This document shows, in pieces, positions 36,381 through 45,264 of a stretch of 64,000 bases of DNA (its first letter is position 1; each line of letters begins with the position of its first letter). The DNA is from Rubrolithibacter danxiaensis (GTDB lineage Bacteria; Bacteroidota; Bacteroidia; Sphingobacteriales; Sphingobacteriaceae), in assembly GCF_047272945.1 (NCBI RefSeq), contig NZ_JBKOPS010000006.1:248001-312000 (forward strand), given 5' to 3'. Made by a program: the position numbers and the translations under genes. Below the pieces are notes generated by a model. The model made no database searches and was not told the origin of the DNA. It saw nothing but the letters and a program-made list of their open reading frames with translations.

Positions 36381-36805
36381 TGCGCAACCGGCTTGTTTAT
36401 ATATCGCTGATATTTTTTTCCATATTAACTGTTTTTTATTCCTGTCAAAGCGAAGAGCAGATTACGTATGCCCGTTATTTTGTAGCCGGTAAAAATTTGT
36501 ATGAGCAGCATTGTCAGAATTGCCACAACTCAGACGGGAAGGGGCTTGGTGAACTTTATCCACCTTTAACAGATACTATATATCTGAAAGAAAATAAAAA
36601 CCAACTGGCCTGTATTATAAAAAACGGCTTTAAAGAAAAAATAGAAATAAACGGAAAGGTTTACCAGGAACAAATGCCTGCGGAACCAAATCTTGCAGAT
36701 ATTGAAATTGCAGAACTTATAACTTATATTACCAATTCTTTCGGCAACCAGCAGGGTTTGTATGAAACCCAAAGCGTGCAGAATGATCTGAAACAATGCC
36801 GTTAG
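36380..36805 (+). CDS. Lipoprotein mono-haem cytochrome c
   Basis: A 141-aa protein. A lipoprotein signal ends at VFYSC (Cys22), then a class I cytochrome c domain with Cys45-x2-Cys48-His49 and a candidate Met ligand in EQMPAEPN. It is translationally coupled to the SCO1 gene, so it is probably a membrane-tethered electron carrier to a terminal oxidase. Which oxidase cannot be told from sequence; the cco cluster is 29 kb away. Confidence 0.9.
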   Translation: MRNRLVYISLIFFSILTVFYSCQSEEQITYARYFVAGKNLYEQHCQNCHNSDGKGLGELYPPLTDTIYLKENKNQLACIIKNGFKEKIEINGKVYQEQMPAEPNLADIEIAELITYITNSFGNQQGLYETQSVQNDLKQCR

Positions 36806-36832
36806 TTTTTCCGGTACTCAATTACTTCCATA

Positions 36833-37369
36833 ATGAAAAAAATTATACTTCTTATTTTATTTATAAGCGCTGCTACTATTTGCCGGGCTCAAAGATTAAC
36901 ATTTAATCAGTTGGAACAACTCCTTAATGATAATTTGAATGAGGCTGAAGAACGGTTATTTCTTCAGGGATATTCTTTTGCGGAAAAGAAACCGATTGCT
37001 GAGGATGCGACAGTGTACACGTTTTCAAATCGTAAAAAAACGCTTACTACGGCAAAAGTTGTTTCCAAAGCTGTTTCAAATGGAGGTATAGGCAAATCGT
37101 ACGTTCAATATGTAACCTACGAGCCTGCTGAATTTCAGAAATTAAGAAAATTAATGGTTGAGGATGGGTTTAACCGAAGCTCAAAAGATAGCATCAGCGA
37201 AAACTCCAACTATTATAAAGATAATCTGGCCGTGAATTTTCAAACGGATCATTCAAATAAAAACCGGGCTTTTATAATTACGCTTCGTAACAGATATGCG
37301 GCATCCGGCAATAAAGTTTTAAAAAAGTTAAATCTTAAAAAGTTATTTAAATCCGAATCAAACGAATAG
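36833..37369 (+). CDS. Hypothetical secreted protein
   Basis: A 178-aa protein with a signal peptide (about 1-19, ending ICRA). The mature part begins LTFNQLEQLLNDNLNEAEERL and has a mixed alpha/beta pattern with Lys/Arg-rich C-terminus. I do not recognise it. It lies 27 bp after the cytochrome c gene and ends just before the rnpB promoter. Confidence 0.75.
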   Translation: MKKIILLILFISAATICRAQRLTFNQLEQLLNDNLNEAEERLFLQGYSFAEKKPIAEDATVYTFSNRKKTLTTAKVVSKAVSNGGIGKSYVQYVTYEPAEFQKLRKLMVEDGFNRSSKDSISENSNYYKDNLAVNFQTDHSNKNRAFIITLRNRYAASGNKVLKKLNLKKLFKSESNE

Positions 37370-37370
37370 C

Positions 37371-37378
37371 TATCTTTG
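37371..37378 (+). promoter_or_regulatory. -7 box of rnpB
   Basis: TATCTTTG is a full TAnnTTTG match immediately after the upstream stop codon, placing transcription start near 37383, exactly where the P1 helix of RNase P RNA begins. Confidence 0.7.
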
Positions 37379-37383
37379 TATCT

Positions 37384-37745
37384 GCAAGCCGTTCTATCGC
37401 TGTCCTGTTAAAAGGAGAGAGGAAAGTCCGGGCAACACAGAGCATCCTGCTTCCTAACGGGAAGGTCCCGGCGTAAAATCCGGGAACGGAAAGTGCCACA
37501 GAAAACAAACTTCCCTGAAACCAGGGTAAAGGTGAAAACGTGAGGTAAGAGCTCACGGCTTTTCCGGGCAACCGGGATCGCGGTAAACCCCAGGAGTTGA
37601 AAGACCAAATAAACTGACGCTACAGGGCTGCTCGTCCAATGTCAGAGGGTAGGTCGTTCGATCTTGCCAGCGATGGCAAGGCCAGATAAATGATAGAATT
37701 CCTTTAAAAGGAAACAGAACCCGGCTTACAGGCTTGCTTTTTATT
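37384..37745 (+). ncRNA. rnpB: RNase P RNA, bacterial class A
   Basis: The 5' end GCAAGCC (37384-37390) pairs with GGCTTGC (37731-37737) as helix P1. The universally conserved P4 strands are seen: GAGGAAAGTCCGGGC (about 37419-37433) and ACAGAACCCGGCTTACAGG (37714-37732). GAAAGTGCCACAGAAA at about 37489 is the conserved J11/12 region, and the total length of about 355 nt is right. A T-rich run follows. The minus-strand reading frames over this region are artefacts. It provides the catalytic RNA for tRNA 5' maturation. Confidence 0.97.
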
Positions 37746-37846
37746 CTTATATTGCCGCCGTTTTACATTTGCTTTCTTTAATAAAACAATAATTATATTC
37801 GCAACGTTTCACCAATGCTTTCTACTGAGAAAGACTAAAAGTTCTT

Positions 37847-39232
37847 ATGGCAAAAATTTTAATTGTTGATGACGAAAGGGCTATCCGTAATACCTTGCGG
37901 GAAATCCTGGAATACGAAGATTACGAAGTAGAAGATGTAGATAATGGAATAGACGGATTAGAACTGATACGGAATAACGATTTTGATCTCGTTTTGTGCG
38001 ATATTAAAATGAACAGGATGGACGGTCTTGAGGTGCTTTCAGAAGGTTTATTAATTAAACCTGACCTGCCGTTTATCATGATCTCCGGCCATGGAACCAT
38101 TGAAACTGCGGTAGAAGCAAGTAAAAAGGGAGCGTTTGATTTTATTGCCAAACCACCTGATCTGAACCGCTTACTTATTACAGTAAGAAACGCACTGGAA
38201 AGAGGAAACCTGGTTACCGAAACCAAGGTACTGAAACGCAAGGTTGCCAAAACCCGCGAAATATTAGGAAGCTCTCCTGCTATTACAAAAATTAAAGATA
38301 CAATAGATCGTGTTGCACCAACCGATGCACGGGTACTGGTAACAGGCGCCAACGGAAGTGGTAAAGAGTTGGTAGCACGCTGGCTGCATGAAAAATCACA
38401 TCGGGCTAATTCGCCCTTAGTCGAGGTGAATTGCGCTGCAATCCCGTCAGAATTGATAGAAAGTGAACTTTTCGGCCATGAAAAAGGTTCTTTTACTTCG
38501 GCTGTAAAACAACGTATAGGAAAATTTGAACAGGCCAGTGGCGGTACGCTTTTCCTAGACGAGATAGGTGATATGAGTTTATCTGCTCAGGCAAAAGTAT
38601 TAAGGGCTTTACAGGAAAACAAAATTACCCGCGTTGGCGGCGAGAAAGAGATTGAAGTGGACGTGCGTGTTATTGCTGCAACAAACAAAGACCTGTTAAA
38701 AGAAATCGATGCCGGTAATTTCCGGATGGACCTTTACCATCGTTTAAGTGTAATTATTATTCATGTTCCCGGTTTAACCGAAAGGAAAAATGATATTCCG
38801 ATAATTGCTCAAAGCTTCTGTGAAGAAATTTGCAGTGAATACGGAATGCCTTCCAAGAAGTTTACAGATGCAGCCATTGAGGCACTGAAGGATTTACCGT
38901 GGACAGGAAATATTCGCGAATTGCACAACATGGTAGAGCGTCTGATCATATTGAGTGACAAAGTAATTACGGATAACGATGTGAAGACATTCGCCAATCC
39001 CTCCTCGGCGCAGTCCGGAGCAGCCGCTCCCGCAGGAACAGTTTCTCAGCAGCCAAATTTTGACCAGTTTGCCAGTTTTCAGGAGTATAAAGATTTTGCA
39101 GAAAGAGAATACATCAAATATAAGCTGGAGAAGAACAATTGGAACGTATCGAAAACAGCCGATGATATTGATATTCAGCGAAGCCATCTTTACAGTAAAA
39201 TAGAAAAATATGGTTTAAAAAGATCCGAATAA
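37847..39232 (+). CDS. Sigma-54-dependent response regulator (NtrC family)
   Basis: A 461-aa regulator. The receiver (1-120) has the Asp9-Asp10 pocket (VDDE), phospho-acceptor Asp52 and Lys102. The AAA+ domain has Walker A GANGSGKE (about 167-174), the sigma-54 contact motif GSFTSA at 214-219 in place of GAFTSA, and Walker B GGTLFLDEIGD. A C-terminal Fis-type helix-turn-helix (about 435-457) follows. The first 200 residues of AAA+ are typical of Bacteroidota NtrC proteins. No kinase gene is adjacent, so the signal is unknown. Confidence 0.95.
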   Translation: MAKILIVDDERAIRNTLREILEYEDYEVEDVDNGIDGLELIRNNDFDLVLCDIKMNRMDGLEVLSEGLLIKPDLPFIMISGHGTIETAVEASKKGAFDFIAKPPDLNRLLITVRNALERGNLVTETKVLKRKVAKTREILGSSPAITKIKDTIDRVAPTDARVLVTGANGSGKELVARWLHEKSHRANSPLVEVNCAAIPSELIESELFGHEKGSFTSAVKQRIGKFEQASGGTLFLDEIGDMSLSAQAKVLRALQENKITRVGGEKEIEVDVRVIAATNKDLLKEIDAGNFRMDLYHRLSVIIIHVPGLTERKNDIPIIAQSFCEEICSEYGMPSKKFTDAAIEALKDLPWTGNIRELHNMVERLIILSDKVITDNDVKTFANPSSAQSGAAAPAGTVSQQPNFDQFASFQEYKDFAEREYIKYKLEKNNWNVSKTADDIDIQRSHLYSKIEKYGLKRSE

Positions 39233-39250
39233 TTAATAATTGAAGATTAT

Positions 39251-39901
39251 TTATTCAGATAAAATCCGGGCTATATCGTGAAAACCTTTTTCTAAAGCTA
39301 ATTCAAATGGAAGGCGTCCGTCTTCCATTTTTGCTTCTATACTGGCGCCCGCTTCTAAAAGTAAAATCAGTATTTCAATATTGCCGTGCTGGGCAGCAGA
39401 ATGCAGCGGCGTTACGCCACCGCCCTGTTTAACGTTTACTTCTGCACCTGCTTCTAATAAAATTTTAGTGATATCTGCGTTATTGGATGCTACAGCGGAA
39501 TGCAGAGGGTAAACATTAAAGCCATTGCTGGATGGTATATTAACATCAGCGCCTTTTAGTAGCAGGTATCTTGCAACTTCTTCATGCTCAAAAAAACAGG
39601 CAAGGCCAAGCGGAGTAAATCCATCAACCGAAAAAGTATTGATCAGTTCGGGGTGATTATAAGCCAGACTGGCAATGGTATCAAACTTTCCCACGGCAGC
39701 TGCTTCAAAAATATCGGGTTCACCAGTAAAACGCAGCAGTATTTTAGATATCTCGGGTTTTTTATAATAGCACGATAGCATTAAAGGTGAAACCTGCAGG
39801 CTTGTGGTGGTAGTAGCTAATTCAGGGTTGGCAGTTAAGAGATTAGCTAACTCTTCTGAATTTCCTGTTTGAATATATTCTTCAAGTAGCCAGATACTCA
39901 T
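39251..39901 (-). CDS. Ankyrin-repeat protein
   Basis: A 216-aa protein made almost entirely of about six ankyrin repeats, seen as DGFTPLGLACFFEHEEVARY, YPLHSAVASNNADITKILLE and TPLHSAAQHGNIEILILLLE spaced by about 33 residues. There is no signal peptide, so it is probably a cytoplasmic protein-protein interaction module. The partner is unknown. Confidence 0.9.
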   Translation of the reverse strand: MSIWLLEEYIQTGNSEELANLLTANPELATTTTSLQVSPLMLSCYYKKPEISKILLRFTGEPDIFEAAAVGKFDTIASLAYNHPELINTFSVDGFTPLGLACFFEHEEVARYLLLKGADVNIPSSNGFNVYPLHSAVASNNADITKILLEAGAEVNVKQGGGVTPLHSAAQHGNIEILILLLEAGASIEAKMEDGRLPFELALEKGFHDIARILSE

Positions 39902-40024
39902 CTCTAATGATCTTTTTATTTCAATGCCAGTAAAAATATTAATTATTGACTTAAAAGCGAATATAGTATAAGATTTAATGGGAATTTTCGTTTCTTTTCA
40001 TCAATATTGATAAAAGATATACGT

Positions 40025-40032
40025 TATATTTG
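40025..40032 (+). promoter_or_regulatory. -7 box of the ftsK-lolA transcript
   Basis: TATATTTG matches TAnnTTTG and lies 23 bp before the ftsK start; TTG at 40007-40009 may be a poorly spaced -33 element. Confidence 0.5.
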
Positions 40033-40055
40033 TATGGTTAAACTCTCCATTACGA

Positions 40056-42641
40056 ATGCCCATTAAAGGAAATCAGTTTAAATCTAACACTTTTCGAGAC
40101 GAGCCCAGGTTAAAAACGGCATCCCGTGAGCGGATACCAAAAGAAAGGCCGGAAATACTTCCAAAGTTTTCATTGAATGATGGCAGGTTTGTAAAGATAG
40201 CAGGATTGTTTTTCCTGATTATTTCCCTGTATTTCCTGGTGGCATTTACCTCTTACCTTTTTACATGGAAAGAAGATCAAAGCTATGTTTTAGACTCTAA
40301 CGGGGGCTGGGGTAATCTTTTTAAAACGCAGGAAGAGCTTGTTAAATCGGGCGTTCAAAATCCGGTGGTTGAAAACTGGCTCGGAAAATTCGGCGCTTTA
40401 CTATCGCATCAGTTCTTATACGAATGGTTTGGTGTAGCATCTTTTATTTTCATCGCCGTGTTTTTTATTATCGGCTACCGCATGTTGTTTAAAGTGAAAT
40501 TATATTCCATAAGCAAAACGCTGGGTTATTCATTTTTCCTTCTGTTGTTTATTTCATTAACACTGGGTTTTTTTCATAGTTTTCTATCTGATTATCCTCA
40601 TTTTCTGGAAGGTGAATTTGGTTTCTGGACGAACCGTTTACTGATAGTGCAGATCGGGGAAGCAGGGATTGCCGGCTTGCTTGCTTTTGCGGGTTTAACA
40701 GCTTTAATTATTGCGTATAATATCGATTTTAAAATGCCGTCGGGCAGGAAAGAGGAAGCAAAAAATGAAATATCCGATCCGCTGGCGCCGATAGAACTGG
40801 TTGATGAATTTAAATCAGAGCCGGTTGAATTTGAATTAAATCGCCGGAATTCATCTAAGTTTAATAGGCCGGTAACAGAAGACCAGGAACTTCCGGTTAC
40901 AGTGAGCCAGACACTTCAGCAGGAAAAAATAGCTCCGGCATTTGAGCTGAAGGAGGAAGAGGATGAAGTGATACTACCCGGCCGTGTTGCACCAGTTGTG
41001 GAAGGACTTCTTGTAAACATACCCAAAGCCGAACCTGAACTTACGGTAGAAAAAACACCTGAACTAACTATTGAAAGAACCGAGGAAGAGAAGAAAGCCG
41101 ATGAACTTGTTGAACAGTTTGGAGAGTATGATCCGAAATTAGATTTATCCAGTTACCGTAATCCTCCTCTTGATCTGTTGGAAAACCATGGTTCGGCGAA
41201 GATCTCGGTAAACGCTGAAGAGCTGGAAGCCAACAAGAATAAGATTGTCGAAACCTTGAATAATTACAATATTGAAATTGACAAGATTAAGGCAACAATT
41301 GGTCCGACGGTAACTTTATACGAAATTATTCCGGCACCCGGTGTGCGTATATCCAAGATAAAAAACCTGGAAGATGACATTGCATTAAGTCTTGCAGCAT
41401 TAGGGATCCGGATAATTGCCCCCATGCCCGGAAAGGGTACCATTGGAATTGAAGTGCCAAATTCGCATCCGGAAATGGTTGCCATGCGTTCGGTGCTGGC
41501 TACAGAAAAGTTTCAGAATACAAACATGGATTTGCCGATCGCCTTAGGTAAAACCATTTCAAACGAAGTATATATTGCCGATCTGGCTAAAATGCCGCAC
41601 TTATTGGTGGCAGGAGCAACCGGACAGGGTAAATCGGTAGGGATCAATTCAATTTTGGTTTCTCTGCTTTACAAGATGCATCCGGCACAGTTAAAATTTG
41701 TCCTGGTTGATCCCAAAAAAGTGGAGCTTACCTTGTTCCGCCAGATTGAACGCCACTTTCTTGCAAAACTTCCCGGCGAGGAGGATGCCATCATCACCGA
41801 TACCAAAAAGGTAATCAACACATTAAACTCTTTATGTATTGAAATGGATCAGCGGTACGACCTGTTAAAAAATGCGCAGGTTCGTAATCTTAAAGAGTAT
41901 AATGCAAAATTTATTCATCGCAAATTAAACCCTAACGATGGTCATCGATTCTTACCATTTATAGTATTGATTATTGACGAATTTGCAGATTTGATGATGA
42001 CAGCAGGTAAAGAAGTTGAAACTCCCATTGCACGTTTGGCGCAACTAGCCCGTGCGGTAGGTATTCACCTGGTGATTGCAACACAGCGTCCTTCTGTAAA
42101 TATTATTACGGGTACTATAAAGGCGAATTTCCCGGCTCGTCTTGCTTTCAGGGTACTTTCCAAAATAGATTCAAGAACCATTCTTGATTCAGGAGGTGCA
42201 GACCAGCTGATAGGAAGAGGAGATATGCTTCTGGCTACAGGAAGCGATCTGATACGTCTGCAATGTGCATTTGTTGATACGCCCGAGGTTGAACGTATTT
42301 CTGATTTTATTGGCTCTCAGCGTGGTTATCCTTCTGCATGGTACCTGCCGGAGTATATTGATGAAAGCGGCGAAGGCGGAAGCATAAAAGATTTTGACCC
42401 GGATGACCGCGATCCTTTATTTGAAGATGCGGCAAGGCTTATTGTTATGCATCAGCAAGGCTCAACTTCTTTAATTCAGCGGAAGCTTAAATTGGGATAC
42501 AACCGTGCCGGACGTATAATTGATCAGTTAGAAGCAACAGGTGTTGTGGGCCCGTTTGAAGGAAGTAAGGCCCGTGAAGTGCTGATTCCTGATGAATATG
42601 CCCTGGAACAATTCCTGGATAATATGAATAATAAGAATTAA
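40056..42641 (+). CDS. ftsK: DNA translocase FtsK/SpoIIIE
   Basis: An 861-aa protein. The N-terminal membrane domain has about four to five helices (residues 50-235), a linker of about 100 residues follows, then the alpha/beta motor with Walker A GATGQGKS (about 522-529) and Walker B VLIIDEFADLMM (about 636-647). The C-terminal gamma winged helix (about 785-855) would read KOPS-like DNA sequences. It pumps chromosome ends through the division septum and activates dif recombination. Length is normal for Bacteroidota. Confidence 0.97.
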   Translation: MPIKGNQFKSNTFRDEPRLKTASRERIPKERPEILPKFSLNDGRFVKIAGLFFLIISLYFLVAFTSYLFTWKEDQSYVLDSNGGWGNLFKTQEELVKSGVQNPVVENWLGKFGALLSHQFLYEWFGVASFIFIAVFFIIGYRMLFKVKLYSISKTLGYSFFLLLFISLTLGFFHSFLSDYPHFLEGEFGFWTNRLLIVQIGEAGIAGLLAFAGLTALIIAYNIDFKMPSGRKEEAKNEISDPLAPIELVDEFKSEPVEFELNRRNSSKFNRPVTEDQELPVTVSQTLQQEKIAPAFELKEEEDEVILPGRVAPVVEGLLVNIPKAEPELTVEKTPELTIERTEEEKKADELVEQFGEYDPKLDLSSYRNPPLDLLENHGSAKISVNAEELEANKNKIVETLNNYNIEIDKIKATIGPTVTLYEIIPAPGVRISKIKNLEDDIALSLAALGIRIIAPMPGKGTIGIEVPNSHPEMVAMRSVLATEKFQNTNMDLPIALGKTISNEVYIADLAKMPHLLVAGATGQGKSVGINSILVSLLYKMHPAQLKFVLVDPKKVELTLFRQIERHFLAKLPGEEDAIITDTKKVINTLNSLCIEMDQRYDLLKNAQVRNLKEYNAKFIHRKLNPNDGHRFLPFIVLIIDEFADLMMTAGKEVETPIARLAQLARAVGIHLVIATQRPSVNIITGTIKANFPARLAFRVLSKIDSRTILDSGGADQLIGRGDMLLATGSDLIRLQCAFVDTPEVERISDFIGSQRGYPSAWYLPEYIDESGEGGSIKDFDPDDRDPLFEDAARLIVMHQQGSTSLIQRKLKLGYNRAGRIIDQLEATGVVGPFEGSKAREVLIPDEYALEQFLDNMNNKN

Positions 42642-42647
42642 GAGATT

Positions 42648-43298
42648 ATGAGAAAAGCGATTTTGTGTGTATGGATTATTTTTACTTCCTGCGGAGCGGT
42701 ACTAGCCCAAACAGATTCCAAAGCGAAAGCCATCCTGGCCTCGGTTAGCAAGAAGTATCGTTCTTTTGATGTAATAAAGGCAGGTTTTACTTCTGAAATT
42801 AATAACCCTCAGAATAATATTCACGAAAGTCAGACAGGTACTTTATATGCAAAATCAAAGGCAAATAAGTATAAGGTAATCTTAAATGAACAGGAACTGA
42901 TCAGTGACGGGAAAAGCCAGTGGACCTATTTAAAAGATGATAAGGAAGTTCAGTTAAGTGAGGTAGATAACAGCCCTAATGCCTTAAATCCTGCACAAAT
43001 TTTTACAATTTATGAAAAAGGGTTTAAGTATTTATATACCGGGGAAAGTAAAAGCAAAGGCCGGTCATATTACAACATTGATCTTACGCCTTTAGATAGT
43101 AAAAGCTCATTTTTCAAAGTGCGATTACGAATTGATAAACTTACGAAGCTGATAAATAACGTACAGATTTTTGATAAAAACGGTAATCGTTATACCTATG
43201 CTATTAACTCGTTTACTCCTAATGTGAAAGTTCCCGAAACTTTTTTCACTTTCGATAACAAAAAGTATCCCGGAGTAGAAGTTGTTGATTTAAGGTAA
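42648..43298 (+). CDS. lolA: LolA-like outer-membrane lipoprotein carrier protein
   Basis: A 216-aa protein with a signal peptide (about 1-20, ending VLAQ) and the half-open beta-barrel pattern of LolA: KAGFTSEI, QTGTLYAKSKANKYKV, QELISDGKSQWTYL and the C-terminal FTFDNKKYPGVEVVDLR. It follows ftsK by 6 bp, as is common in Bacteroidota. It would carry lipoproteins across the periplasm. Confidence 0.88.
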   Translation: MRKAILCVWIIFTSCGAVLAQTDSKAKAILASVSKKYRSFDVIKAGFTSEINNPQNNIHESQTGTLYAKSKANKYKVILNEQELISDGKSQWTYLKDDKEVQLSEVDNSPNALNPAQIFTIYEKGFKYLYTGESKSKGRSYYNIDLTPLDSKSSFFKVRLRIDKLTKLINNVQIFDKNGNRYTYAINSFTPNVKVPETFFTFDNKKYPGVEVVDLR

Positions 43299-43314
43299 GG
43301 TTTGTTTCTATGAT

Positions 43315-43355
43315 AAAAAGGGTTTAAATCTTTAGGGATTTTAAGCCCTTTTATT
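43315..43355 (+). terminator. Terminator after lolA
   Basis: Imperfect stem AAAAAGGG-TTTAAATC with GGATTTTAA-GCCCTTTT and a following T-rich run. It ends the ftsK-lolA transcript. Confidence 0.65.
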
Positions 43356-43362
43356 ATTTTTG
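43355..43362 (+). promoter_or_regulatory. -7 box of the 91-aa protein gene
   Basis: TATTTTTG matches TAnnTTTG and ends 4 bp before the ATG at 43367; the transcript would be nearly leaderless. Confidence 0.45.
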
Positions 43363-43366
43363 ATGT

Positions 43367-43642
43367 ATGTCATTATCATACTCTCAGTCAGTATTGGATA
43401 AGCTGGAGAACTTGCTTAAAACACTTGATTATAAAGTCCGTTATGAAAAAGGAAACTTTAAAACAGGTGCCTGCATGATTGAGAAAAGCAAAATGGTGGT
43501 GGTAAATAAGTTCTCAAATTTAGAAAGCAAGATCAACGCACTTGCCGAACTGTTGCAGCAAACGCAAATAGACGAGAGTTTACTCGATGAAAAACAAAAA
43601 CAATTTCTTTATACATTGAAACAAACCACCCTGGAGCTTTGA
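43367..43642 (+). CDS. Conserved-looking hypothetical protein, 91 aa
   Basis: A small acidic/basic soluble protein with no signal or membrane helix. It contains KVRYEKGNFKTGACMIEKSKMVVVN, suggesting a two-strand beta hairpin, and a helical C-terminal half. I do not assign a function. Its stop overlaps the TTG start of the metallo-hydrolase gene, so the two are co-translated and may act together. Confidence 0.75.
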   Translation: MSLSYSQSVLDKLENLLKTLDYKVRYEKGNFKTGACMIEKSKMVVVNKFSNLESKINALAELLQQTQIDESLLDEKQKQFLYTLKQTTLEL

Positions 43643-44400
43643 AAATTACTTTTTTAGGAACAGGGACTTCGCAGGGGGTGCCTGTTATTGCCTGTGAATG
43701 CAGCGTATGTACTTCACCAGATTCCAGAGATAAACGCCTTCGGGTGTCTGTTCTTATAGAAGATAAAGGAAAAGTTATTGTAATAGATTCAGGACCGGAT
43801 TTCAGGTACCAGATGCTTCGGGCCCATGTTAAACACCTGGATGCGATTGTTTTTACGCATGAACATAAAGACCATGTTGCGGGCCTGGATGATATTCGTG
43901 CATTTAATTACAAGCAGCAAAGTGCCATGAACATTTATGCTCATGAACGAGTGTTGCAGGCTTTATCTAATGAATTTCATTACGCCTTTTCTGAATTTAA
44001 ATACCCGGGAGTACCACTGTTGAATTTGCATAAAATAGATAATAAACCTTTTGAAGTAAGTGGAATTGAATTTATCCCGATAGAGGTGATGCATTATAAA
44101 TTGCCTGTTTATGGCTTCAGGATAGGGAACTTTACCTATATAACCGACGCGAAAACCATTAGTGAGGCAGAAAAAGAGAAAATAAAAGGCTCGGAAGTTT
44201 TAGTAATAAACGCACTTCAGAAAGAAAATCATATTTCTCATTTTACGTTAGAGGAAGCCATTTCTTTAGCTAAAGAAATCAATGCTCCGGTTACCTATTT
44301 TACCCATATTGGTCACAAAATGGGACGTCATGAAGAGATTTTAAAAGAATTGCCGGAAGGGATTAAGCTGGCTTATGACGGCTTGGTTTTAAACCTGTAG
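43639..44400 (+). CDS. MBL-fold metal-dependent hydrolase, PhnP-like
   Basis: A 253-aa metallo-beta-lactamase-fold protein. The metal site THEHKDH is at residues 73-79 (His74, His76, Asp78, His79), with a further HIGHKMG near the end. ECSVCTS near residue 20 matches the PhnP/YcbX-type Cys region. These proteins hydrolyse cyclic phosphodiesters, but the substrate here is not known. The start codon is TTG in the overlap TTGA with the preceding stop; the sequence from MKITFLGTGTSQG is contiguous with the family from its first residue, so no upstream start is needed. Confidence 0.88.
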   Translation: MKITFLGTGTSQGVPVIACECSVCTSPDSRDKRLRVSVLIEDKGKVIVIDSGPDFRYQMLRAHVKHLDAIVFTHEHKDHVAGLDDIRAFNYKQQSAMNIYAHERVLQALSNEFHYAFSEFKYPGVPLLNLHKIDNKPFEVSGIEFIPIEVMHYKLPVYGFRIGNFTYITDAKTISEAEKEKIKGSEVLVINALQKENHISHFTLEEAISLAKEINAPVTYFTHIGHKMGRHEEILKELPEGIKLAYDGLVLNL

Positions 44401-44412
44401 GTTGAAATAAAT

Positions 44413-44438
44413 GAAGGAGCGGCCGTGACCGCTCCTTC
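44413..44438 (+). terminator. Terminator after the MBL hydrolase
   Basis: Perfect 10-bp stem GAAGGAGCGG / CCGCTCCTTC with loop CCGTGA, 13 bp after the stop. The T run is weak. Confidence 0.7.
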
Positions 44439-44528
44439 TAAAAGTATTTAATCTTCCTAATTTTTTTGATCTTATTACGCTCAAATTCTATTGTGGTTAC
44501 ATTAATTGTGTAAGATGTACACTAAATA

Positions 44529-44559
44529 AAAATCCCATGCTGTCTCAGCAGGGGATTTT
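44529..44559. terminator. Hairpin with A and T flanks, probable second terminator
   Basis: AAAATCCC-A-TGCTG-TCT-CAGCA-G-GGGATTTT: an 8-bp and a 5-bp helix separated by one A/G mismatch. It would terminate in either direction or stabilise an RNA end. Confidence 0.55.
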
Positions 44560-44711
44560 GTGTTGTATATAATGAATTAGAAAAGAATACTTTCAAAGTT
44601 ACTCTTTCAGGCATTCTTATCTTATAGATTCAGAAAATGTATAATAACTTGTGAAACTGTGAAATCTCTAAATGTTTTCATTGAAAATGGTCGCTATTAT
44701 TTTATATCTGA

Positions 44712-44719
44712 TATATTTG
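44712..44719 (+). promoter_or_regulatory. -7 box of the 130-aa protein gene
   Basis: TATATTTG matches TAnnTTTG and ends 4 bp before the ATG at 44724, again a nearly leaderless arrangement. Confidence 0.45.
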
Positions 44720-44723
44720 AACT

Positions 44724-45116
44724 ATGGAAGCCAGAGAATTAAGAGTTGGAAATCTGATCAAAGTTTATCCTAAACCCGGTGAAGAGGTAGTGCTTGCTGT
44801 ACGTGAATTGCATCGAGAGAGCATAGTTGGCGAGTTTCTGAGATCACCAGGCTTTTATATGCGGGCTTCTTATAAAGACCTTAACCCCATTCCCTTTGAT
44901 AAAAGCTGGCTGGAAAAATTCAACTTTTACAGCGAAGGCAAGTATTGGATAATTAATAAAGGAACCAGCCGCTTTGGTATAGAAACAGAAGAGGAAGAAA
45001 GTGCTATAAGGTCAATTCTGTTAAGTAATAATACCCACATTTCCGGACTTGAACTGAATGCTGTTCATCAATTGCAAAATATCTTCTACATCACTACCGG
45101 TCAGGACCTGGAATAG
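44724..45116 (+). CDS. Hypothetical protein of a phage-associated type
   Basis: A 130-aa protein that begins EARELRVGNLIKVYP, has NPIPFDKSWLEKFNF in the middle and ends VHQLQNIFYITTGQDLE. From memory this order (ELRIGN at the start, PIPL...W...F, HQLQN(L/I)...TG at the end) is shared by many small unknown proteins in Bacteroidota prophages and mobile elements. No phage genes flank it. It has its own promoter and stands alone. Confidence 0.8.
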   Translation: MEARELRVGNLIKVYPKPGEEVVLAVRELHRESIVGEFLRSPGFYMRASYKDLNPIPFDKSWLEKFNFYSEGKYWIINKGTSRFGIETEEEESAIRSILLSNNTHISGLELNAVHQLQNIFYITTGQDLE

Positions 45117-45264
45117 GTTGTAATATTTTTCCTTTCTTCTGGCAACCCTTTTTAATTTAAATACGTAATATTTCTTAGGGAAATAAAATTATCTATAAAT
45201 TAAATTCAATTTGTAACCCTTATTATTGCAATTCCCTCTAATTAAAGTGAATTAGAAGTATAGT

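Larger units (their letters stand above)
44401..44723. other. Intergenic region with two terminator hairpins
   Basis: A 323-bp gap. It holds the hairpins at 44413-44438 and 44529-44559, and the -7 box at 44712-44719. I see no other structure and no reading frame worth calling. Confidence 0.6.

Noticed and set aside
37347..37608. Two minus-strand reading frames over 37347-37608
   Set aside because: They cover the highly structured RNase P RNA, which explains the open frames.
37921..38352. 143-codon minus-strand frame inside the NtrC-type gene
   Set aside because: Antisense shadow; the sense strand has complete receiver and AAA+ motifs.
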